Origin: Paenibacillus agri
GTDB lineage: Bacteria; Bacillota; Bacilli; Paenibacillales; Paenibacillaceae
Direction of reading: 5' to 3'
Length of the DNA stretch: 64,000 nt
Assembly (NCBI RefSeq): GCF_013359945.1
Contig: NZ_JABWCS010000203.1
Span: forward strand, 87,128 to 151,127
Below the pieces are notes generated by a model, which was given only the letters and a program-made list of their open reading frames with translations, searched no databases and had not been told where the DNA came from. Below are positions 9,112 through 18,304 of the stretch, in pieces. Each line of letters begins with the position of its first letter. Position 1 is the stretch's first letter. Position numbers and translations under genes: made by a program.

Positions 9112-10014
9112 TTGAAGCTGCTGCGAGACTGGTCCCGACATAAATATATCTATTTGATGCTGCTTCCCGTTGTGATCTACTATCTGGTATTCCTTTATTT
9201 TCCGATGTACGGTTTGCAGATTGCTTTTAAAGATTTCTCACCTGTCAAAGGAATTTTGGGCAGCGAATGGGTCGGGTTCAAGCATTTCATATCTTTTTAT
9301 GACAGTTATTACTTCTGGCGCTTGATTCGCAATACACTGTTGATTAGCTTGTATGAATTGGTTTTTGGCTTTCCGGCTCCTATCATTCTGGCCCTGCTGC
9401 TTAATGAAATTCGAAGCCGTGTATTTAAAAATGTGGTGCAGTCCATTACGTATCTCCCGCACTTTATCTCAATAGTCGTAGTCTCGGGAATGCTGGTCGA
9501 CTTTCTCTCCGGGAACGGTCTGATCAATCAACTAACTGGATTGTTTGGTATTCCTTCGGTTTCTTTCCTTATTGTACCTGAATGGTTCCGGACCATTTAT
9601 GTTTCCTCCGGAATCTGGCAAGGAGTAGGCTGGGGATCGATTATTTATCTGGCGGCGATTGCGGGTATTGACCCCAGTCTTTACGAAGCTGCCAAGACTG
9701 ATGGTGCAGGACGATTCAAGCAAATTCTGCATGTCACCCTCCCGGGAATTATGCCGACGATCATCATTATGCTGATCTTGCGATTCGGTACACTGATGGC
9801 TGGGGGCAGTCTGGAAAAGATTCTTTTGTTGTACAACTCAACAACCTATGAAACGGCGGACGTGATCTCCACCTTCGTATACCGGCGAGGATTGCTTCAG
9901 ATGGATTATGGTTTTTCGGCAGCAATCGGCCTGTTCAACAATGTGATTAACTTCCTGTTGCTCGTCTCGGCCAACAAGATCAGCCGGAAGATCAATGAAA
10001 CAAGTCTGTGGTAG
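9112..10014 (+). CDS. Sugar ABC transporter permease (LplB/YteP type)
   Basis: About 301 residues with six predicted transmembrane helices and the permease EAA loop (EAAKTDGAGRFKQILHVTLP near residue 190). It is one half of the membrane channel for the sugar delivered by the preceding lipoprotein. The frame opens at ATG 9094, but AAGGAGG covers codons 2-4 of that reading, so the true start is TTG 9112 (8-base spacing) or GTG 9109. The next permease gene begins 25 bases downstream, so they form an operon. Confidence 0.92.
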   Translation: MKLLRDWSRHKYIYLMLLPVVIYYLVFLYFPMYGLQIAFKDFSPVKGILGSEWVGFKHFISFYDSYYFWRLIRNTLLISLYELVFGFPAPIILALLLNEIRSRVFKNVVQSITYLPHFISIVVVSGMLVDFLSGNGLINQLTGLFGIPSVSFLIVPEWFRTIYVSSGIWQGVGWGSIIYLAAIAGIDPSLYEAAKTDGAGRFKQILHVTLPGIMPTIIIMLILRFGTLMAGGSLEKILLLYNSTTYETADVISTFVYRRGLLQMDYGFSAAIGLFNNVINFLLLVSANKISRKINETSLW

Positions 10015-10038
10015 TCCATTCCAGGGGGTGAATGATCC

Positions 10039-10920
10039 TTGAAGACTCATATTTCCTGGGGAGAACGGCTGTTTGATATCTGCATCAACGTATTTATGGT
10101 GGTGCTGATGGCTGTTACCCTGTATCCGTTTCTGTATGTGCTGTTTGCTTCCTTCAGTAATCCTTCCGATCTGATTCAGCATCAGGGGCTGCTGTTGATG
10201 CCGACTGGCTTCAGTCTTGAATCTTATAAGCTGGTATTCGAGAATCCAATGATTTCTATCGGTTATTTCAATACTTTGATTTACGTTGTCGTCGGTACGA
10301 CGCTGAATCTGACGCTGACCAGCTTCGCTGCCTATGCGCTGTCTCGCAAGGGTGTGCGATTCGTCGGCCCCATTATGTTTGCCATCGTGTTCACGATGTT
10401 CTTCTCGGGTGGTCTGATTCCCACCTATCTTAATATGAAGCATCTGGGGTTGCTGGATACACGGTGGGCAATGATTTTGCCGTCTGCGATCAGCACCTGG
10501 AACCTGCTGGTCATGCGCACCTCCTTCGCGGGTATTCCCGCAGCGCTGGAAGAATCAGCGCGGATTGACGGGGCCAATGATTTTCGTATTCTGTTCCAGA
10601 TCTTTATCCCGGTCTCATTGCCAATTATGGCTGTAATGACTCTTTTCTACGGTGTGGGGCATTGGAATGCCTATATGGATGCGCTGATTTACCTGCGCGA
10701 TAAGGATTTATACCCGCTGCAGCTCGTTCTGCAGGGAATTCTGATTACGAACAGCACAGACTCCATGATGAGTACCGTGGCAGATGTCGACAAAGGTCTG
10801 ATTCAGGAGACGATCAAATATGCAACGATCATTGTTGCGACAGTACCGATCCTGCTGCTCTATCCGTTCCTCCAGCGGTATTTTGTCAAAGGCGTTATGT
10901 TAGGTTCTATTAAAGAATGA
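10039..10920 (+). CDS. Sugar ABC transporter permease (LplC/YtcP type)
   Basis: A 293-residue polytopic membrane protein of the CUT1 carbohydrate family. It starts with a TTG codon at 10039 preceded by AGGGGGTG. The EAA loop reads EESARIDGANDFRILFQIFI, and the C-terminal YFVKGVMLGSIKE is the usual ending of LplC-like permeases. It pairs with the upstream permease to form the importer core. The alpha-mannosidase starts 25 bases after its stop. Confidence 0.92.
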   Translation: MKTHISWGERLFDICINVFMVVLMAVTLYPFLYVLFASFSNPSDLIQHQGLLLMPTGFSLESYKLVFENPMISIGYFNTLIYVVVGTTLNLTLTSFAAYALSRKGVRFVGPIMFAIVFTMFFSGGLIPTYLNMKHLGLLDTRWAMILPSAISTWNLLVMRTSFAGIPAALEESARIDGANDFRILFQIFIPVSLPIMAVMTLFYGVGHWNAYMDALIYLRDKDLYPLQLVLQGILITNSTDSMMSTVADVDKGLIQETIKYATIIVATVPILLLYPFLQRYFVKGVMLGSIKE

Positions 10921-10945
10921 CAATGTTACGGAAGGAACTGATCAT

Positions 10946-13717
10946 ATGACTTCAAAAAAAGTTGCTCATATTATTGCTCATTCCCACTGGGATAGGGAGT
11001 GGTATCTGCCTTACGAGAAGCATCACGTCCGGCTGATTCAACTGATGGATACCCTGATTGACTTACTGGATCGTGATCCGCAGTTTCACAGCTTTCATCT
11101 GGACGGCCAAACCATTGTACTGGAGGATTACTTGCAGGTCCGGCCGGAGAATAAGGACATTCTGAAACGGCTGGTGCAAGAGGGAAGGCTGGTCATCGGT
11201 CCATGGTACATCCTGCAAGATGAATTTCTGACCAGCGGGGAAGCCAATATCCGCAACCTGCAAATCGGGCATAGAGATGCTGCGGAATATGGAGCAGTCT
11301 CCAAAATCGGCTATTTCCCGGACTCCTTTGGCAACATGGGGCAGGCTCCCCAGCTTCTACGGCAAGCAGGCATAGATGTAGCGGTCTTTGGCCGGGGTGT
11401 GAAGCCCGTTGGCTTTAATAATGAATTGAAGGGTGATTATGAGTCGGCGTATTCTGAGCTGAACTGGGAATCGCCTGACGGTTCGCAGGTGCTGGGCATT
11501 CTATTCGCCAACTGGTATAACAATGGGATGGAGATTCCGGTCGATGCTGCTGAGGCACAGCAATACTGGAACAAGCGTCTGCAGGATGCAGGAGCCTATG
11601 CTTCCACACCTCATCTGCTGTTTATGAATGGATGCGATCATCAACCGGTACAGAGTGACCTGAGTGCCGCTCTGGATACGGCGCGGAGTCTGTTCCCGGA
11701 TATTCAATTTGTGCACTCCGATTTCGGCCAATATGTGCGTCAAGTCCAGGCCTCCTTGCCGCAGAGTCTATCCACGGTGCGTGGAGAACTGCGCAGCCAG
11801 CGGACAGACGGCTGGTGGACGCTAGTAAATACGGCTTCTGCACGCGTATATATCAAGCAGGCCAACCAGCACTCACAGGCACTGCTGGAGCGTACGGCAG
11901 AGCCGCTCGCTGCCTTCGCTGCACTGCTTGGAAACCCGTACCCGCATCATCTGCTGCGCTTTGCATGGAAGACGCTGATGCAGAATCATCCCCATGACAG
12001 CATTTGCGGATGCAGCGTGGATGAGGTGCACCGTGAGATGATGACCCGCTTCGCCAAGGCGGATGCCATCACGGAGGAGATCATAGCAGAGAGTGCGGCT
12101 GTCGTCGCCAGCAGTATCGACAACGCAAGTGTCTTCGGACAACTTGAAGGCGCGGTGCCATTCGTTGCGCTGAACACCTCTGGCTGGGTCAGAACATCAG
12201 CCATCACTATAGAGCTTGAGACAGAGCGGATCTACATGAAGGGTCGGAAGAGGGCGGATATTATTCGTGAGCTTACAGCGAAATCTGTTACTGGTCAGGT
12301 TCAAGATGCTGCTGGGAGAATCATGCCCGCAGAGATCGTGGATTTGGGTGTACGGTTCGGCTACGATCTGCCGGAAGATCGTTTTCGCCAGCCCTATATG
12401 GCGAGAATGGTGAGCGTAACGTTGTTAGCTGAACGGGTGCCTGCACTTGGATACCGGACCTATGCTTTTGTCCCGGTATCGGGGGTTAGCCACACAGCAT
12501 CTTCAGAGAAGCTTGACCTGTTGAATGCGAGTAACATTGAGAGGGAACAGCAGCAACAGGAGTACATTCTGGAGAACGATTTTCTGCATGTTTCCGTGCA
12601 GGAGAATGGCTCCTATACTGTAACAGATAAGATAAGCGGCGGTGTCTTCCCGGGTCTGGGCGTATATGAGAATATCGGGGACATTGGGAATGAGTATATT
12701 TTCAAGGCTCCGGCAGGCGATCAGCCGCTGACCGCAGAAGGGCTGCGAGCCAGTGTTGTGAAGCTTCCATCTGGATCGTTCCGTGAGAGTCTCGAAATCG
12801 TGCATGAATGGTCCTTGCCTGAAGGTGCGGACGAGCAGCTGGCTAGGGAGCGGGAGGCGTTCGTTCCGTTTCTGGAACGGACAGCGGTCCGAAGCCCGCA
12901 AAGTGTTCCGTTTCGGGTCACGACACGCCTTACATTGGTTCAAGGCGATCCGCAGCTTCATGTGGAGACGCTTGTAGACAATCAGGTTCAGGATCACCGC
13001 CTGCGGGTGCTGTTCCCCACAGGCATAGAATCCCCGGTTCACCGGGTGGATTCTGTGTTCGAGGTGGCGGTACGTGATACCGTACCTGCTGCGGAATGGA
13101 TCAATCCTAGCCACTGCCAGCATCAGCAGGCCTTTGTCAATGTCAGCAGCCCTGACGCCGGATTGACTATTGGAAACCTTGGCCTGAACGAGTACGAGGT
13201 ACTGCGCGATGATCAGGGGACCATCGCCGTGACCTTGCTTCGTGCAGTCGGGGAATTGGGCGATTGGGGGGTATTCCCTACACCGGAAGCTCAGTGCCTG
13301 GGTAAGCATAGCTTCAAATATGCGGTGATTCCACATGGAGCTGGCAGTGCCAGAGAAGCGTCCTTTGCGCTGGCCTACCAGAACCAGTCGCCCATAACGG
13401 TTGTGCAGGCTCCTATGCAGAGCGGACCACTGCCTGTAGAGCATACCTTTGCCGAATGGGAAGGTGAAGGACTAGCGCTCACAGCAGTGAAGGTCAGTGA
13501 GCACAGTGATGATTTTGTACTAAGATGGTACAATATGACAGAGAAAGAGGTTGAACTGAGTCTGACAGTGACTAGTCCTGCCGCTACGCTCTACCGGAGC
13601 ACAGTGCTGGAGGAGCGGAGTGAGCCGCTGCCTGCTTCGGGAGGAAACGCGAAGCTCGGCGTTGGCTCAGCGGAGATTATAACGCTGGGCGCTATGTTCA
13701 ATTCAGATAACGGGTAG
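10946..13717 (+). CDS. GH38 alpha-mannosidase (MngB-like)
   Basis: A 923-residue cytoplasmic glycosidase. The HSHWDREWY motif at residues 12-20 supplies zinc ligands, and Asp126 in GYFPDSFGNMGQAP fits the catalytic nucleophile of family GH38. NHPHDSICGCSVDEVH, with another conserved zinc-site segment, follows near residue 350. Length and domain order (GH38 N domain, alpha mid domain, C-terminal beta domains) are normal for bacterial members. These enzymes split alpha-mannosides, including mannosylglycerate and N-glycan fragments. It is last in the importer operon and ends in a strong terminator, so the imported sugar probably carries terminal alpha-mannose. Confidence 0.92.
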   Translation: MTSKKVAHIIAHSHWDREWYLPYEKHHVRLIQLMDTLIDLLDRDPQFHSFHLDGQTIVLEDYLQVRPENKDILKRLVQEGRLVIGPWYILQDEFLTSGEANIRNLQIGHRDAAEYGAVSKIGYFPDSFGNMGQAPQLLRQAGIDVAVFGRGVKPVGFNNELKGDYESAYSELNWESPDGSQVLGILFANWYNNGMEIPVDAAEAQQYWNKRLQDAGAYASTPHLLFMNGCDHQPVQSDLSAALDTARSLFPDIQFVHSDFGQYVRQVQASLPQSLSTVRGELRSQRTDGWWTLVNTASARVYIKQANQHSQALLERTAEPLAAFAALLGNPYPHHLLRFAWKTLMQNHPHDSICGCSVDEVHREMMTRFAKADAITEEIIAESAAVVASSIDNASVFGQLEGAVPFVALNTSGWVRTSAITIELETERIYMKGRKRADIIRELTAKSVTGQVQDAAGRIMPAEIVDLGVRFGYDLPEDRFRQPYMARMVSVTLLAERVPALGYRTYAFVPVSGVSHTASSEKLDLLNASNIEREQQQQEYILENDFLHVSVQENGSYTVTDKISGGVFPGLGVYENIGDIGNEYIFKAPAGDQPLTAEGLRASVVKLPSGSFRESLEIVHEWSLPEGADEQLAREREAFVPFLERTAVRSPQSVPFRVTTRLTLVQGDPQLHVETLVDNQVQDHRLRVLFPTGIESPVHRVDSVFEVAVRDTVPAAEWINPSHCQHQQAFVNVSSPDAGLTIGNLGLNEYEVLRDDQGTIAVTLLRAVGELGDWGVFPTPEAQCLGKHSFKYAVIPHGAGSAREASFALAYQNQSPITVVQAPMQSGPLPVEHTFAEWEGEGLALTAVKVSEHSDDFVLRWYNMTEKEVELSLTVTSPAATLYRSTVLEERSEPLPASGGNAKLGVGSAEIITLGAMFNSDNG

Positions 13718-13740
13718 CTGTCAGATCCATACGGGGACTA

Positions 13741-13782
13741 AAACCGCCTATCATCATATTTTGGTGATAGGCGGTTTTTTAT
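13741..13782 (+). terminator. Terminator of the importer/mannosidase operon
   Basis: AAACCGCCTATCA (13741-13753) pairs perfectly with TGATAGGCGGTTT (13765-13777), followed by a T run. Confidence 0.92.
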
Positions 13783-13984
13783 TATGCCCTAATAAGGACA
13801 TGTATTTGAATTCACAGATAATGATAGAAATACGTAATAATACACTCTATTTTCGAAGGAATACATAATTGTTAAATGCCTTCCAGAAACCTAGAATGTA
13901 AACAGAACGTTATAATTATATATCCTAAGGAATTGGATTCGGGTGTAGAGTATGCACATAAAATCATTCTAGGAGGTTATCACA

Positions 13985-16069
13985 GTGAAGCGAAGGCTTT
14001 TTTATGTGATTCCGATTCTGCTTATTGTTCTGGGTGCCTGGCTATTTTTGCATAATCGTGAGGATAACAAAGTTTCTGATAACCAAGAGAAGAAGGTTGT
14101 ATTCGTCGATCCTGTCAATAACAGTGGAACACAGTCCAACGTTAAGGCGATTTATGAGCAAGAACCGGTGCAGTATTTGAACGCGGCTTATGAGGTTGAG
14201 GTGAAACGTGATATTTTGTATGCCAAGAAGAAGAATGAGACAGAAGCGGAGGAAGCGTTGAAGCTTGATCTGTACCAGCCCACTGGTGACAACAACAAGC
14301 TGAGGCCGGTCTTTGTCTTCATCCATGGAGGCGGTTATGCTGGAGGAGGTAAGGAAGATGCTGCCGATTTTGCAACGGCGATGGCCAAACGGGGATATGT
14401 GGTCCTGTCCGTAGATTACCGGTTGAAAAAAGACCCGTTCATAAACTTCAGCCGCACGCTTACCGATGCTTGCGAGGATATACGGGACGTGATTCATTGG
14501 ATTAACGATAATGCAGGGACTTACGGACTGGATGCCGATCACATTGTGATCGGAGGGGATTCTGCTGGAGGCCATCTTTCTATAAATTTTGTCAATCTCT
14601 CTTTGTCCAGTGATCCGGCCCTTGTGAAGTCTGTCTTTGCCATTGTGGATATTTATGGAGGGGATCTGACAAGGCTTCCGGATAGCAAGCTTCCTCCGTT
14701 TCTTATTATTCATGGGACCATAGACAAGCTGGTTCCATACCAGCTAAGTGTGGATTTAGGCAATCAATTGAAGGAGCAGGGAATTTATCATAATCTGCTT
14801 ACGATGGAGGGCGTAGGCCACGACTACAAGAATGCGAAGTATATCGACGAGATTGTGGAGACAACCTCGCATTTTTTATGGAATGTTCGGAACAGTCGAG
14901 ACCTTGACCGGTTGCCGGAGAATTCCGGTCTCTCCGTTGCGTCTGGTGATATTTTTGAAATCAAACTTCCCGAAGCTTACAGAGGAACTACCGGGGAGCA
15001 GCTTAATGTTTCTTTGCCGAATGGATGGGAGCTCATAGGACAAGAGAACCACACACTGCAGATCCAGACTCCAGAGGGCGTTAAGCGAGGAAATCTATCC
15101 GTTGATGTGTGGCAGGGCCAAGCACGCGAGACTGCCCAGGGCTTTACCGTCAATGTGAATGTCATCGATCCGCTGGAGGTACATTATATGACTTTCTACG
15201 ATCAATCACGGCAAGCGGTAAGAACTCATATGGACGTTGTTAACCGGTCCAAGAACAAATTCAGCGGTTTATTGCAAGTGGATTATGAGACAGCACAATC
15301 TACACCTGGTACTTTTACAACAGCAGTGGAGGCACTGCAACCAGGCGAGAAGGTACGTGTAGATCTTCCCGAATTGGCAAGGGGCCACCGCACACTGAAA
15401 GCTTCTAACGATCAGGGCACACTGCTGCAGACAGCGTTGGATACCTTCAATGCCCTTCTAATCCCAAAGCTCAGCAAGCCTTTGAAGATCGAGGGCGATC
15501 TGTCGGAGTGGAATAATTCTGCTAGATTTGCTGTGAAGGATGTCAGGGTCAACGATTGGAAAGGAGAGCAGGATCTTAGCGCCACCGGCCAGCTCTCCTG
15601 GGATGATCACAACCTGTATCTCGGGGTAGAGGTCACTGACGACAAGCATGTTCAGCCGGCGTCGGGGGATGCCATCTGGAGCGGGGACAGCATCCAGATC
15701 GGGATAGGCATAGCCAACTCAGATGGCACAGTTCCGTCAGAGTATCATGAATTAGGTGCCGCGAGGGGGGACAACGGGACATTGTACAAGTGGCGCTGGA
15801 TCGCGCCAAGCGGCTTCCCAGTGGGTGATGCTATAGATCTTAAATACGCCATCAAACGGGAGGACTTAAAAACCACCTACGAGCTGGCGATTCCGTGGAA
15901 AGAGTTAAGCCGTGAGACCACGCTGGTGAAAGAGGGCCTGAAGCTGAAATTCTCAATCCTGGTCAATGACAATGACGGAGAAGGGCGTAAAGGCTGGGTG
16001 GAATACAACAGTGGCATAGGGACCTCCAAGGATATCGACGCCTTCGGCGACCTGTATCTGGTGGATTGA
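13985..16069 (+). CDS. Exported esterase-like alpha/beta hydrolase with C-terminal CBM9-type domain
   Basis: A 694-residue protein with an N-terminal hydrophobic segment (residues 5-22) that acts as a signal or anchor. The alpha/beta hydrolase domain (about 60-310) carries the oxyanion motif HGGGYAGG, the nucleophile elbow GGDSAGGHL, the acid in HGTIDKLVP and the histidine in GVGHDYKN, so the triad looks complete. A beta-rich middle region follows. The last 185 residues (KIEGDLSEWNNS, then LSWDDHNLYLGVEVTDD) match the CBM9-like sugar-binding fold. It probably removes acyl groups from a polysaccharide outside the cell. GTG at 13985 has AGGAGG 8 bases upstream. A TATAAT-like -10 lies near 13910 with a weak -35. 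Confidence 0.82.
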   Translation: MKRRLFYVIPILLIVLGAWLFLHNREDNKVSDNQEKKVVFVDPVNNSGTQSNVKAIYEQEPVQYLNAAYEVEVKRDILYAKKKNETEAEEALKLDLYQPTGDNNKLRPVFVFIHGGGYAGGGKEDAADFATAMAKRGYVVLSVDYRLKKDPFINFSRTLTDACEDIRDVIHWINDNAGTYGLDADHIVIGGDSAGGHLSINFVNLSLSSDPALVKSVFAIVDIYGGDLTRLPDSKLPPFLIIHGTIDKLVPYQLSVDLGNQLKEQGIYHNLLTMEGVGHDYKNAKYIDEIVETTSHFLWNVRNSRDLDRLPENSGLSVASGDIFEIKLPEAYRGTTGEQLNVSLPNGWELIGQENHTLQIQTPEGVKRGNLSVDVWQGQARETAQGFTVNVNVIDPLEVHYMTFYDQSRQAVRTHMDVVNRSKNKFSGLLQVDYETAQSTPGTFTTAVEALQPGEKVRVDLPELARGHRTLKASNDQGTLLQTALDTFNALLIPKLSKPLKIEGDLSEWNNSARFAVKDVRVNDWKGEQDLSATGQLSWDDHNLYLGVEVTDDKHVQPASGDAIWSGDSIQIGIGIANSDGTVPSEYHELGAARGDNGTLYKWRWIAPSGFPVGDAIDLKYAIKREDLKTTYELAIPWKELSRETTLVKEGLKLKFSILVNDNDGEGRKGWVEYNSGIGTSKDIDAFGDLYLVD

Positions 16070-16085
16070 TAGAGACTTCGCATGA

Positions 16086-16122
16086 TTCCAAGGCCTGATA
16101 TTCAGGTCTTGGAATTTTTTTG
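16086..16122 (+). terminator. Terminator after the esterase/CBM9 gene
   Basis: TTCCAAGGCCTGA (16086-16098) pairs with TCAGGTCTTGGAA (16102-16114) around a 3-base loop, followed by eight T. Confidence 0.92.
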
Positions 16123-16162
16123 CTAGAATAAGAACAGATGGATGATGGGAGGAGTCAAGAAG

Positions 16163-16570
16163 GTGACGGGATACTTGCGTGGACAGGTAGCGAAATTAGC
16201 CAATGTAAATATGGAAACGTTGAGATATTACGAGAAGCAAGGGCTGCTGCCCCCGCTGCAGCGGTCAGAATCTGGATACCGTCTCTATCCGGAAGAGGTG
16301 CTGGACCGGCTGACGTTTATTCATAACGCCAAATCCTGCGGATTCACGCTGAAGGAAATTAGAAAGGCTCTAACCAAATCCAGAAATAGTGAAATCAACA
16401 TAGATGATTTCCTAATGACCATAGACCGAAAACAGGAGAAAATCCGATCTGAGATCTCGAAAAAAGAAGAAATGCTGCTGTCGCTGAATCAGTTGAAAAG
16501 CAACTTGCAGGCCACGGATAGACATCCTGGCGTGCAGGCAACATTGCAAATCCTCAATATGGATTCCTAG
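16163..16570 (+). CDS. MerR-family transcriptional regulator
   Basis: A 135-residue regulator with the MerR winged helix (VAKLANVNMETLRYYEKQGL) at the N-terminus, then RSESGYRLYPEEVLDRLTFI and a dimerising coiled coil. A lone cysteine in NAKSCGFTLKEI could serve as a redox or electrophile sensor, but metal-binding cysteine pairs of CueR/MerR type are absent. GTG at 16163 is preferred to ATG 16142 because GGGAGGAG ends 8 bases before it. The next gene lies 64 bases downstream behind a MerR-type promoter with a 20-base spacer, so it is the obvious target. Confidence 0.88.
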   Translation: MTGYLRGQVAKLANVNMETLRYYEKQGLLPPLQRSESGYRLYPEEVLDRLTFIHNAKSCGFTLKEIRKALTKSRNSEINIDDFLMTIDRKQEKIRSEISKKEEMLLSLNQLKSNLQATDRHPGVQATLQILNMDS

Positions 16571-16602
16571 TTGACCCTGTACCTAACTACAGGTCTTAAA
16601 GT
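16571..16602 (+). promoter_or_regulatory. MerR-type promoter with dyad in a 20-bp spacer
   Basis: The -35 TTGACC (16571-16576) and -10 TAAAGT (16597-16602) are 20 bases apart, the overlong spacing of MerR-activated promoters. The spacer contains the dyad CCTGTA-N6-TACAGG (16576-16593). It drives the hydrolase gene at 16635. Confidence 0.75.
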
Positions 16603-16634
16603 AGTCATAACAAGACCAGTAGGAGGGTGTTACT

Positions 16635-17564
16635 ATGTTAAAGACCAGTATAGAGCAGCTAGAGGCCATTAAAGAATATTTGCGGAATAACAATAATTAT
16701 GAGAGTCAGACGGTGGCAGGTATAAGGCAGAGTATGGCGAACCCGGCAGCGGGGATGGCAAGCCATGATGATATGACATACCGGCCAGAGAGTATCGGGC
16801 CGCTGCAGGGCGAATGGGCCATTCCTGACAACCTGGCTCCTGATATGGAGAACAAGGCGATTCTGTATTTTCACGGAGGAGGCTTTGTTGCCGGCACTTG
16901 TGATTTTTACCGGGATCTATGCACTAGAATCGCAAAATCCAGCGGGAGCAAGGTACTCACTGTGGAGTATCGTCTGGCCCCAGAGCATCCTTACCCAGCC
17001 GCTAATGAGGATTGCCTTAACACGTACTGCTGGCTGCGGCATCAGGGCTATGCTGCTGGTGATATTATACTGGGAGGCGATTCTGTAGGAGGGACGCTTG
17101 TCCTTATGACACTATTATCATTGCGGGACCAAGGCGAGGAGCTACCAGCCGGCGCTTTTTTGCTGTCCCCGCATACGGATCTCGTTCACCTGGACGGGGA
17201 ATCGTATAGCAGTCGTGCAGCACTTGATCCAACAGGGAGCCGGTCCGCCAATCAGAGGATACTGGAAGACTATGTAGGTAACGTAGGAAAAAAGCACCCT
17301 TCATTATCTCCGCTAAGGATGGATCTGGAGGGCTTGCCTCATTTATGGATACAGGTTGGAGATCATGAGGTGTTGTTAAGCGATTCAATCCGATTGCAAG
17401 AACGGGCTAAAGCGGTGGGCGTTAAGGTTGAACTGGAAGTCTGGGAGAATATGTGGAGCGTGTTTCAATTCTTGGCCCACATGCTGCCTGAAGCACAACA
17501 GGCGATAGATCATATCGGTGGGTTCATCCGGGACAGGCTGAGTCAGCGTTCTTTCACCAATTAA
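16635..17564 (+). CDS. HSL-type alpha/beta hydrolase lacking the canonical catalytic histidine
   Basis: A 309-residue member of the hormone-sensitive-lipase-like family. It has the oxyanion motif YFHGGGFVAG, the nucleophile motif GGDSVGGTL and the acidic residue in QVGDHEVLLSDS. In the family the catalytic His follows in a motif of the type MWHVFQ; here the same place reads ENMWSVFQF, with Ser (AGC, 17457-17459) in place of His. The protein may be inactive, may act as a binding protein, or may use another His (for example in FLAHM five residues on). ATG at 16635 follows AGGAGGG. It sits directly behind a MerR-type promoter, so it is probably an inducible detoxifying or sensing protein. Confidence 0.82.
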   Translation: MLKTSIEQLEAIKEYLRNNNNYESQTVAGIRQSMANPAAGMASHDDMTYRPESIGPLQGEWAIPDNLAPDMENKAILYFHGGGFVAGTCDFYRDLCTRIAKSSGSKVLTVEYRLAPEHPYPAANEDCLNTYCWLRHQGYAAGDIILGGDSVGGTLVLMTLLSLRDQGEELPAGAFLLSPHTDLVHLDGESYSSRAALDPTGSRSANQRILEDYVGNVGKKHPSLSPLRMDLEGLPHLWIQVGDHEVLLSDSIRLQERAKAVGVKVELEVWENMWSVFQFLAHMLPEAQQAIDHIGGFIRDRLSQRSFTN

Positions 17565-17579
17565 AACTGGAGAATCGGC

Positions 17580-17620
17580 AGCCGAACAGCCCGCGAAAAA
17601 TACCCGCGGGCTGTTTCGGC
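17580..17620. terminator. Strong hairpin between convergent genes
   Basis: GCCGAACAGCCCGCG and CGCGGGCTGTTTCGGC pair almost fully around a short AT loop. No long T run follows on either strand, so it is a probable but not certain bidirectional terminator. Confidence 0.55.
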
Positions 17621-17650
17621 TAAACAATAAATGTCTGAAAATGGTAGCGC

Positions 17651-18154
17651 TCAGCTTTTAATATGTAGCGGGGGAGGGATCAGCCAGCCTTTTTTCTTGT
17701 TCATGTGCAGGATTTTTATACCGATCGCTGCTTTAGTGAGATGATACTTGGCGAACAAGGCGCCGATGTCTTCGCGTATGGACATTCCCATAATGGTACT
17801 ACAGCCCACCAGTCCAGCAGCATTATCTGCAGCGATTTTGGAGGCGATTTCCATATCGGTGAACCGGGCACCTGCGGGAATATCCTCCACCTTTACCTCC
17901 GGTCGGTCAGGGAGCGTCGGCACTGAAGCAATACCGGCTGTCCCAAGGAGCGCGTCACACTCACTGCTTTCCAGTTCAGACTGGTTAATTAAATCTCCGA
18001 GTACTTTTTTTAGATCATCATCGCCAGCATGGGATTGAAATGCCCGATAGAGTGATACTAGCCCCTTTGCAGCCGTTGATGTCATCCATACATTGAAAAT
18101 CTCTCCATAATGCATGGGCTCATCTTTCGGATTACCGCCTAAAATACCAGCCAT
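17651..18154 (-). CDS. DUF3231 family protein
   Basis: A 167-residue protein matching the DUF3231 family found in spore formers: an all-helical body with HYGEIFNVWMTSTAAKGLVSL near the start and the conserved ending KKGWLIPPPLHIK. The four-helix layout resembles ferritin-like or CotF-like bundles, but no di-iron ligand set is evident to me. The role is unknown; relatives are often spore-associated. ATG at 18154 is chosen over an upstream TTG at 18160 because AGAGGGG stands 7 bases before it. Confidence 0.75.
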   Translation of the reverse strand: MAGILGGNPKDEPMHYGEIFNVWMTSTAAKGLVSLYRAFQSHAGDDDLKKVLGDLINQSELESSECDALLGTAGIASVPTLPDRPEVKVEDIPAGARFTDMEIASKIAADNAAGLVGCSTIMGMSIREDIGALFAKYHLTKAAIGIKILHMNKKKGWLIPPPLHIKS

Positions 18155-18304
18155 ACTCAAACCCCTCTCAATAATTGAATCGTACTGGATTAGTATGGGA
18201 ATCCGATGAAGAATGTATTCTTAAGTAGCAGCTGATAATTAGAAAAAATAGGGTTGCTCCCATAATCGTAGCGTGATATTATCCAATAAACAGGAGATGA
18301 TCTG

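Noticed and set aside
12503..13444. 313-codon antisense frame inside the GH38 mannosidase gene
   Set aside because: It lies wholly opposite a well-supported gene, has no ribosome site and reads as a compositional shadow.
17580..17620. Long GC hairpin considered as a riboswitch or small RNA
   Set aside because: Position between convergent genes and simple stem fit termination; no conserved aptamer features.
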